Origin: Enterobacteriaceae bacterium UBA3516 | Lineage (GTDB): Bacteria > Pseudomonadota > Gammaproteobacteria > Enterobacterales > Enterobacteriaceae | Assembly: GCA_002377245.1 (NCBI GenBank) | Contig: DFPL01000060.1 | Coordinates: 9,438 to 17,439, forward strand | Direction: 5' to 3' | DNA: 8,002 nt | Shown: positions 1 through 5,658 of the stretch, in pieces | How positions within the stretch are numbered: position 1 is the first letter of the stretch | Layout of the letters: each line of letters begins with the position of its first letter | Translations under genes and position numbers: made by a program | Notes under the pieces: generated by a model | Seen by the model: the letters and a program-made list of their open reading frames with translations, nothing else | What the model was told of the DNA's origin: nothing | Database searches by the model: none

Positions 1-32
1 CAAGGAACATAAGGTGAACGGAAATACCCTCA

Positions 33-48
33 GAGCAGCATGTTGCTC
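33..48 (-). other. Small hairpin downstream of entF
   Basis: A near-palindrome with a six-pair stem (GAGCA plus one G-U) and a CATG loop, 21 bases after the entF stop. On the minus strand it is followed by TGAGGGTATTT, too poor in T to call a terminator. The remaining flank (1-68) shows no recognisable start of a following gene; in E. coli fepE follows entF. Confidence 0.25.
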
Positions 49-68
49 CTAACCATGACACGTTCCCC

Positions 69-3000
69 TCACCCCAACAACTCCCGTAGCACCGGGCCGA
101 TGGACGCAAACGCCTGCGGAGAAATGATATCCACATGCGCGCAATCCTGACGGTACACCTCTAACTCATCTACCCACGGTGACCAGGCGGTGTGAGGGTC
201 CATTCCTTTAGGTAGCGTGCGTTCGGCGACAAACAGCGTCGCTTTGCCGGCAAAGTGCGCACTGTGTGCGGTGGTCAGCAAGCGAACCGCGTCGCCATAA
301 TTGCCCTCAATAGTGGCAAACATCTCGCTCGACCCCTGGCCTTGTTGAGCGGCGATAAACGCCTGACGCTCGCGTTCGATCTCTGCCAGCACCTCCGGGT
401 CGAGACCGTTTGCCTCTTTTTCTGCCCAATTCTGTGTTTCCGGCGGCCAGGTATCCAGCAGCCCCAGGAACGCTACCGTTTCACCACGCGCCCGCAGTCG
501 GGCGGCAATCCCCTGCGCCAGCGTGCCGCCCAGCGAGTAACCAAACAGGTGATAAGGCCCGTGCGGTTGCGCTTTCAGCAAGGTGGCAAGATGGTGCTCG
601 CACACGTCGTCCAGGTTCGCTGCCTGCTGCATGGGTCCTTCGGGGCGTGGCGACTGAATGCCGGTAATCGCCCAACGGGGCGAGAGATAACGCGCCAGCA
701 CGCTGAACTGCCAGGCAAAGCCGGAAGCCGGGTGGAAGCAGAACAGGGTCGGCCCCTTTCCTTCGCGCAGCGGCAGAAATGTTTCCAGCCCCATACGGCT
801 GTCGAGAGCATCCTGCGTCACCAAATGCGCCAGCTTCTCCACGGTGGAGGCCACCATGATCTGCCCCGGCGTCACATGGCGTTCAAAGCGTTTGCTGAGC
901 AGTGCCGCAAGGCGCATCGCCAGCAGCGAGTGGCCGCCGAGAGCAAAGAAATCGGCCTGCGCATCATGTACTTCGCAGCCCAGCAGCGCTGAGAACGCCT
1001 CTGCCACTTCGGTCTCCGCACCCACCGCCAGCGGGCGGGCAGCTTTTTCACGTACCGGCGCCGGTAGAGGCAGGGCTTTGCGGTCCAGCTTGCCGTTGGC
1101 GCTGAGCGGCAGCTCGCTCAGTTGCAACAGGACAACCGGCACCATATGTGGCGGAAGCTGCTGCGCCAGCTTCTCGCGAAGTGCGGTGACATCGAGCGGC
1201 AGTCCTGAGTCAGAGACCAGATAGCCCACCAGCTGACGCGCATCGCCGCCCCCGGCCACCGCCTGATTGAAGACGCAGGCATGGGTGACCGCCTGGGCCA
1301 CATCCGGCAGGGCCTGCAACGCCCGGTCAATGTCACCGAGTTCGATACGCTGACCGCGAATTTTAAGCTGATCGTCGCTACGGCCAAGGTATTCCACCGC
1401 GCCGTTGTTCAGCCAGCGCGCTACGTCACCGGTGCGGTACATCCGCTCACCAGGGGCAAAGGGATCGGCGATAAAGCGGCTGGCGGTGAGGTCTGGCCGC
1501 CCCAGATACCCCTGCGCCAGTTGGATGCCGGTCAGGTACAAATCCCCGGCCACACCTGGCGGAACCGGCTGCATCATGCCGTCAAGGATACGCAGCCCGG
1601 TGTTCCATACCGGGAAGCCAATCGGCACGCTGGTGCCGCTTACCGCCGCCAGCGTCTCACCGTGGGCCGGGTACCAACTCACGTCCACCGCCGCTTCCGT
1701 CGGGCCATACAGGTTGTGGAGCGGCGCGTGGGTCAGTTGCTCCCACTCCCGGCAGAGTTGGGCGGGCAGCGCTTCGCCGCTACAGAATACCTTGTTCAGG
1801 GTGTGGCAGGTTTCCCGTGCGCTGTCCGGGGTGAGGGAAGCCACAAAGGCTGCCAGCATCGAGGGCACAAAGTGGGTGGTCGTCACGCCAAAGCGGGCGA
1901 AGAACTGCTGGAGCGCCAGCGGATCGCGGTGCGCCTCCGGCTCCGCCATCACCAGTTGTGCCCCGGCGATAAACGGCCACCAGAACTCCCACACCGAGAC
2001 GTCAAAACTGCACGGTGTCTTCTGCGCCACCACATCCTGCGCATTCAGCGGATAGTGATTTTGCATCCACAACAGGCGGTTAACGATGGCGGTCTGCCCG
2101 ACCATCACCCCTTTCGGTCGCCCGGTCGAGCCGGAGGTAAAGATGATATAGGCAGTATGCTCCGGGCGGGACAGCGCCAGGGGTTCACTGCCCTTAACAT
2201 CAAGCGGCGCGCCGTAACACAGGTGCGCCAGGTGTGGAATATCACTGAAACGGGCAAGCTGATCCTCAGAGGTAATCAGCAAGCGCGGTTTTGCATCTTC
2301 CAGCATCATACGCAGGCGCTCGTCCGGGTAACCGGTGTCGAGCGGCAGCCAGGCCGCACCGGCTTCAACAATGCCGTGCAGCGCCAGCGTCAGAAAGACC
2401 GAGCGCGGCAGCGCGACGGCAACGCTGTCGCCCGGCCTGACGCCCTTCTCACGCAACAGGTTTGCCAGCGCCACCACCTGTTCACGCATCTCGCGGTAGC
2501 TGAACTGCCAGCGCGCATCGGCCAGCGCCGGGGCATCCGGGGTTTTCGCCGCCTGCTGCGCCACTAATTCACTCAGGGTGGTCACTGGCAGCATGACGCC
2601 GGTGGCGTTAATTTTTTCCAGTTGCTGCACATCCTGCACCGAAACCAGCCGGGCATCGCCGCAACGCAACAGGGGGTTCGCGGCAAACTGGCTGAGTAAA
2701 TCGGGCAGACGTGACGCGTGAGTCGAAAGCGTGGCCTCTTCATAGCGACTGCGGTTCGCCAGCACTTCCAGGGTCAGGCCGCCCTCCTCGTGCGGGAAAA
2801 GCGCGATTTCCAGATCGTTAACCGGTCCGGTCGCCAGCGTATGGGTTTGCCCGGCAATCCCGTCCACATCCAGCAGATAGTCGAACATTTTGACGTTAAA
2901 TACCGGGCCGTACAGCGGCTCATCCCCCGCCGCGCGTCCGGTGTCGCGCAGAATTTGTTCCGCATCATAGCGCTGATGGCGGCGCATTTTTTTCAGTTGC

Positions 3001-3944
3001 CCGGCAAGGCTTGTCGCCAGTTCCGCCAGGGTCTGGCCAGGGTTAATGTGCACGCCGAGCGGCAGCACATTGAGCACCGGGCCGGTAGCGGTCAGTGCGG
3101 CTGAGCCCATCCGCCGCATAAAAATAAACCCGGCGGCATAGTCAGGGCGGCTGCTGAGTCGGCCTAACCACAATACCACCAGCGCCAGCGCCAGATCGGC
3201 AGGCTGACAGCCAGGTATAGCCTGCGTCAGACGACGAAATGCCGAGGGGTCGAGGTCCTGCTTCAGACGCAAAATGTCGGTGGTGGCAGCACGCCCCGGC
3301 AGCGGCGCATCCGAGAGCGAACCAGCGGCGGGAAGTGTGCGTTTGTGTTCAGACCAGAAGGCTTTATCCCGCTGCCAGGCGTCGCTATCGCGGTAGCGCT
3401 GATATTCGTCCACCACTTCAGCAAACGGGGTAAAGGGGGAATCTGGCAGGGGGGCATCGTGGCGCATAGCGCGGTAAATGGCGGCAATCTGGCGGGTAAT
3501 AGCCGGGAAACTGAAGCCATCGACCAGTAAATGGTGATAGCGCTGATACCAGTACCAGCGGGTGTCGGTCACCTGAATAAGGGCATGATGGGCGAGCGGT
3601 TTACCGCCGTCCCCGCGCAGATTTTGCGCCAGATCCGCGTTCATCAGCGCCAGGGCCGCCGCGTGCGCATCAGGCTCAGCACGTAAATCGACACGCTGCG
3701 GCAGCGGGAAGGTCTGCGTGTCATCAACCCACTGCCAGACCTCTCCGTTGTCCTCAACGAAGCGCAGCCGCAGGGTATCCGCCTGCTGCATACCTTTAAC
3801 AATCGCCTGCGCCAGTAATGGGGCATCCAGCATGCCTTCCAGCTCCACATAGTGCGCCACGCTCCAGGCGTTGGGCAGCGTGGAGAGTTTTTCCGCCATC
3901 CAGATCCCCGGCTGTGCGGCAACCAGGGGGTATCGAGTGGTCAT
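69..3944 (-). CDS. entF: Enterobactin synthase component F (serine-activating NRPS, C-A-T-TE)
   Basis: A complete 1291-residue single-module non-ribosomal peptide synthetase, close to the usual EntF length of about 1293. The condensation domain (about 1-430) has HHLLVDG at 137-143, with His138 catalytic. The adenylation domain (about 450-960) has FTSGSTGRPKG at 602-612, NLYGPTE at 744-750, YRTGD at 836-840 and NGKLDR at 950-955. Reading the specificity pocket by position gives D648 V649 W652 H691 F720 S722 L745 V753 D754 K952, which is the known serine code. The carrier domain has LGGHS with Ser1006 as the phosphopantetheine site. The thioesterase (about 1055-1291) has GYSLGG with Ser1137, plus Asp1164 and His1270, so the catalytic triad is complete. 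EntF joins serine to dihydroxybenzoate carried by EntB and releases the cyclic trimer in the cytoplasm. The ATG at 3942-3944 has AAGGAG six bases upstream. It is last of the fes-ybdZ-entF set visible here. No frameshift or missing key residue was seen. Confidence 0.98.
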   Translation of the reverse strand: MTTRYPLVAAQPGIWMAEKLSTLPNAWSVAHYVELEGMLDAPLLAQAIVKGMQQADTLRLRFVEDNGEVWQWVDDTQTFPLPQRVDLRAEPDAHAAALALMNADLAQNLRGDGGKPLAHHALIQVTDTRWYWYQRYHHLLVDGFSFPAITRQIAAIYRAMRHDAPLPDSPFTPFAEVVDEYQRYRDSDAWQRDKAFWSEHKRTLPAAGSLSDAPLPGRAATTDILRLKQDLDPSAFRRLTQAIPGCQPADLALALVVLWLGRLSSRPDYAAGFIFMRRMGSAALTATGPVLNVLPLGVHINPGQTLAELATSLAGQLKKMRRHQRYDAEQILRDTGRAAGDEPLYGPVFNVKMFDYLLDVDGIAGQTHTLATGPVNDLEIALFPHEEGGLTLEVLANRSRYEEATLSTHASRLPDLLSQFAANPLLRCGDARLVSVQDVQQLEKINATGVMLPVTTLSELVAQQAAKTPDAPALADARWQFSYREMREQVVALANLLREKGVRPGDSVAVALPRSVFLTLALHGIVEAGAAWLPLDTGYPDERLRMMLEDAKPRLLITSEDQLARFSDIPHLAHLCYGAPLDVKGSEPLALSRPEHTAYIIFTSGSTGRPKGVMVGQTAIVNRLLWMQNHYPLNAQDVVAQKTPCSFDVSVWEFWWPFIAGAQLVMAEPEAHRDPLALQQFFARFGVTTTHFVPSMLAAFVASLTPDSARETCHTLNKVFCSGEALPAQLCREWEQLTHAPLHNLYGPTEAAVDVSWYPAHGETLAAVSGTSVPIGFPVWNTGLRILDGMMQPVPPGVAGDLYLTGIQLAQGYLGRPDLTASRFIADPFAPGERMYRTGDVARWLNNGAVEYLGRSDDQLKIRGQRIELGDIDRALQALPDVAQAVTHACVFNQAVAGGGDARQLVGYLVSDSGLPLDVTALREKLAQQLPPHMVPVVLLQLSELPLSANGKLDRKALPLPAPVREKAARPLAVGAETEVAEAFSALLGCEVHDAQADFFALGGHSLLAMRLAALLSKRFERHVTPGQIMVASTVEKLAHLVTQDALDSRMGLETFLPLREGKGPTLFCFHPASGFAWQFSVLARYLSPRWAITGIQSPRPEGPMQQAANLDDVCEHHLATLLKAQPHGPYHLFGYSLGGTLAQGIAARLRARGETVAFLGLLDTWPPETQNWAEKEANGLDPEVLAEIERERQAFIAAQQGQGSSEMFATIEGNYGDAVRLLTTAHSAHFAGKATLFVAERTLPKGMDPHTAWSPWVDELEVYRQDCAHVDIISPQAFASIGPVLRELLG

Positions 3945-3950
3945 CCGCCT

Positions 3951-3956
3951 CTCCTT
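3951..3956 (-). promoter_or_regulatory. entF Shine-Dalgarno overlapping the ybdZ stop codon
   Basis: AAGGAG lies six bases before the entF ATG. Its first two bases are also the last two of the ybdZ TAA stop (3955-3957). A ribosome ending ybdZ therefore sits on the entF initiation site. This fixes the entF start and suggests translational coupling of the helper with its synthetase (inference). Confidence 0.85.
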
Positions 3957-4158
3957 ATTGCGCGTGGTGCGCCGGGGTTAATGTCTGCCAGTGTTGTGCC
4001 AGCCATGCGGTGCAGGCGTCCTGCGATGCGGGGGCGCAAACCACCTGCCAGCCTTCCGGCAATGCGCATGGCTCCGGCCACAGGCTGTACTGCTGCTGGG
4101 CGTTTTGCAGAATATAAAAGTGCCCCTCGGGATTATCGAAGGGATTGCTGAATTCCAT
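3955..4158 (-). CDS. ybdZ: MbtH-like protein, helper of EntF
   Basis: A 67-residue protein of the MbtH family, whose members bind NRPS adenylation domains and support their folding and activity; YbdZ is the partner of EntF. Family signatures are visible: NPFDNPEG at 5-12, the core NAQQQYSLWP at 19-28, PEGW at 34-37, and a C-terminal helix ending in HWQTLTP at 56-62. The three conserved tryptophans are W27, W37 and W57. The core has Gln where most MbtH proteins have Glu (NxExQxSxWP), and the usual WTDxRP end is WQTLTP; as I recall, E. coli YbdZ shares both features. Cysteines 31, 41 and 49 also appear typical of this clade. The ATG at 4156-4158 is preceded by CAGGAG with a six-base spacer. It lies 29 bases after fes and 10 bases before entF. 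Confidence 0.95.
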   Translation of the reverse strand: MEFSNPFDNPEGHFYILQNAQQQYSLWPEPCALPEGWQVVCAPASQDACTAWLAQHWQTLTPAHHAQ

Positions 4159-4164
4159 ACCGGA

Positions 4165-4170
4165 CTCCTG
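4165..4170 (-). promoter_or_regulatory. ybdZ Shine-Dalgarno
   Basis: CAGGAG on the minus strand, six bases before the ybdZ ATG, within the 29-base fes-ybdZ gap. The gap has no room for a promoter-terminator pair, consistent with ybdZ being read from the fes transcript. Confidence 0.8.
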
Positions 4171-4187
4171 TGGTGAAAAAGTGCGCG

Positions 4188-5399
4188 TTACTCAGCGCGC
4201 AGCAACGGTTGCCAGAGGGTGATAAGCCCTGAGGTCAGCCCACCGCGCCAGCAAAGCGCATCATGCCCACCGTCAACCTGACGCCAGAAAACGGCGGGTT
4301 GCGTGCGTTGCAACTGGGCAAGCATCGCCTGATTGGCCCGAAAGATAACCGGCTCTCGCACCCCTGCTTCCAGCACAATGCGCAGTCCTTGCGCCGAAAG
4401 CTCGTCGCGCCTGAGCGCCTCCGTCAGCACGCCATCCTGGCTGCCCCCGCGATGCGGCCACCAGTAAGAGCCCGACTGGCTCAGCACGCAGCCAAAACGC
4501 GCCGGCCAGTGCAACCCGGCATACAGCGATGCCAGCCCGCCAAAGCTCTGCCCGGCCACGACCGTGCGTTCGGGGCGGTCGCTGAACGGCGTTGTTGACT
4601 GAACGTGTGGCAATAATTCCTGCTGGACCGCCAGCCAGAAATCCTCATTGCAGGGAAGCTCCCGGCTGCGGTGCGCGGTATCAATCACGTCGATGAGCAC
4701 ATAGACCGCCGGGGGCAATTTGCCCTCGTGGGTTAACGCGGCAAGCGCAGGCCAGACCGGCATGCTTTCCGCCCAGAATTGCCCATCGAGCAGCACCGCC
4801 AGCGGGCGTTCTGCACCGTTGTCATCCCCGGTGGTATAGACCCACACGCGGCGGCGGTTGCCTAACCGGTCGCTCTGCCATTCGAAGCAAACCGGCGGGG
4901 TATATTCCGCGTCCGGCGCGCCCCAGCCAGGTTGTTCCGGTGCGCCCGGCAGCGAGAGAGGGGAAACCGGATGCCCCCGTCCGCCCCGCCAGTGCTGGGC
5001 ATTGAGCGGATCGGCTATCGCGTGAGGGAAAAGAGTGCGCCAGCCTTCGCGTAGTGCGGCACGGTCAGGCGGTGTCTGGGTAAAAGCCTGCGGCGGGAAA
5101 TCGTCCCGTTTTGTCGACGGGATCAGGCAATAGCTCCCACGCCATCCGGCTTCGAGGCGGGTTTGCCAGCGCCAGACGTCGGTGCCCGCAATGCGTTGCA
5201 ATGATTGCGGCGCGGACTGTTGATGATGATCGGTGACGCCGGTGATATAGAGCCAGACGCGCTCAACGGTGGAGGTCGCTTCGGTGCCCGCCGGGTCACG
5301 CCACCAGAAGGTGACCCGATAATGCGTTGCTGATTCCCGCTCCCACTCTGGCCCCTGTTTTGATGCCCACCAGGCATCACTTCCTGTCTCTTGCACCAC
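4188..5399 (-). CDS. fes: Enterobactin (ferric enterochelin) esterase
   Basis: Cytoplasmic esterase that cleaves the trilactone of ferric enterobactin after uptake, so that iron can be released. With the GTG at 5397-5399 as start the protein has 403 residues, close to the roughly 400 of E. coli Fes. The N-terminal domain has the recognisable WLYITGVTDHH segment (about 49-59) and GGRGH (about 139-143). The C-terminal alpha/beta-hydrolase has the nucleophile motif GQSFGG with Ser285, LSQSGSYWWPHRGG (306-319), and DGGHDALCWR with the catalytic His379. The reading frame is open to a TTG at 5442-5444 (418 residues), but that start has no Shine-Dalgarno and would lie about five bases from the predicted transcription start. 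The GTG has GGGG seven bases upstream and begins just before the conserved GS-x-x-WW-x-SK-x-GPEW block. A second GTG at 5394-5396 (402 residues) is equally possible. Family assignment is firm; the exact start is not. First gene of fes-ybdZ-entF. Confidence 0.95.
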   Translation of the reverse strand: MVQETGSDAWWASKQGPEWERESATHYRVTFWWRDPAGTEATSTVERVWLYITGVTDHHQQSAPQSLQRIAGTDVWRWQTRLEAGWRGSYCLIPSTKRDDFPPQAFTQTPPDRAALREGWRTLFPHAIADPLNAQHWRGGRGHPVSPLSLPGAPEQPGWGAPDAEYTPPVCFEWQSDRLGNRRRVWVYTTGDDNGAERPLAVLLDGQFWAESMPVWPALAALTHEGKLPPAVYVLIDVIDTAHRSRELPCNEDFWLAVQQELLPHVQSTTPFSDRPERTVVAGQSFGGLASLYAGLHWPARFGCVLSQSGSYWWPHRGGSQDGVLTEALRRDELSAQGLRIVLEAGVREPVIFRANQAMLAQLQRTQPAVFWRQVDGGHDALCWRGGLTSGLITLWQPLLRAE

Positions 5400-5450
5400 T
5401 GCGTTACCCCAAATGACTTGTGGAAATTTTGCCTGCTCAATCAAATTTCT

Positions 5451-5477
5451 TGATAATATTATTGATAATTATTTGCA
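5451..5477. promoter_or_regulatory. Fur-box-like operator, two overlapping sites, between fes and fepA
   Basis: The best 7-1-7 site is TGATAATTATTTGCA at 5463-5477, matching TGATAAT-n-ATTATCA at 12 of 14 positions. A second TGATAAT starts at 5451, 12 bases earlier, giving hexamer-like repeats GATAAT-ATTATT-GATAAT. Aligned to the 19-base consensus, windows starting at 5452 and 5464 each match 13 of 19. In E. coli the fepA-fes intergenic region is a known bidirectional, Fur-repressed control region, and position and sequence agree here. Fur with Fe2+ would shut off both transcripts. Confidence 0.8.
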
Positions 5478-5484
5478 TTTGCAA
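5456..5484 (-). promoter_or_regulatory. Predicted sigma70 promoter for fes-ybdZ-entF
   Basis: On the minus strand TTGCAA (5479-5484, four of six to TTGACA) is followed after exactly 17 bases by TAATAT (5456-5461, four of six to TATAAT). Transcription would begin near 5449, leaving a leader of about 50 bases to the GTG start of fes. The element lies inside the Fur-box-like block, as expected for Fur repression by occlusion. Predicted from sequence only. Confidence 0.55.
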
Positions 5485-5490
5485 TAGCGT
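5462..5490 (+). promoter_or_regulatory. Weak candidate promoter for fepA
   Basis: TTGATA at 5462-5467 (five of six to TTGACA) is followed after 17 bases by TAGCGT (5485-5490), only three of six to TATAAT. It overlaps the Fur block and the fes promoter, which fits the divergent arrangement, but the -10 is poor and other hexamers nearby could serve instead. Confidence 0.3.
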
Positions 5491-5592
5491 ATTGCCCGCG
5501 CCTGCACCGGCGCGTCTTTCACTCGTAACGTGTCACTTGTCGCGATTTTTCTCAGGAACGAGCGCCCTTCGCAGCAAGCTGGCGACATCATG

Positions 5593-5637
5593 CCGCTTTC
5601 CTTACCCCATTGGGAAAGGATCGACCGGGGAGAGCGG
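5593..5637 (+). repeat. Imperfect inverted repeat in the fepA leader
   Basis: CCGCTTTCC (5593-5601) can pair with GGAGAGCGG (5629-5637) as nine base pairs with one G-U. An alternative inner stem is CTTTCC with GGAAAG, around 5596-5618. The 3' arm contains GGGGAGAG, also present in the hairpin after fepA (7947-7954). It may be an RNA structure upstream of the ribosome binding site or the remnant of a small intergenic repeat; both are inference. Confidence 0.45.
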
Positions 5638-5648
5638 CGAAGAAAAGC

Positions 5649-5652
5649 AGGA
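5649..5652 (+). promoter_or_regulatory. fepA Shine-Dalgarno
   Basis: AGGA six bases before the ATG at 5659. Together with the signal peptide starting at that ATG, it decides the fepA start against the upstream in-frame GTG (5530) and ATG (5590). Confidence 0.75.
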
Positions 5653-5658
5653 ATTACA

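Larger units (their letters stand above)
5491..5658 (+). other. fepA 5' leader
   Basis: About 160 bases lie between the predicted promoter and the fepA ATG. The left part (about 5527-5585, with a run of five T at 5548-5552 followed by CTCAGGAA) resembles what I recall of the E. coli fepA leader. The right part (about 5590-5640) carries an imperfect inverted repeat that I do not recall there. The fepA frame is open upstream to a GTG at 5530 and an ATG at 5590, but neither has a good Shine-Dalgarno or encodes a signal peptide. In E. coli fepA mRNA is among the targets reported for the OmrA/OmrB small RNAs; I could not confirm a pairing site here. Confidence 0.5.

Noticed and set aside
1..10. 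Possible start of a following gene such as fepE (ATG at 8-10, minus strand)
   Set aside because: Only three codons remain before the edge, there is no Shine-Dalgarno before it, and the residues cannot be assigned.
1281..2567. Open frame of 428 codons antisense to entF
   Set aside because: It lies wholly within the entF adenylation domain coding sequence, is rich in Arg, Gln and His as expected of a shadow frame in GC-rich DNA, and matches no family I recognise.
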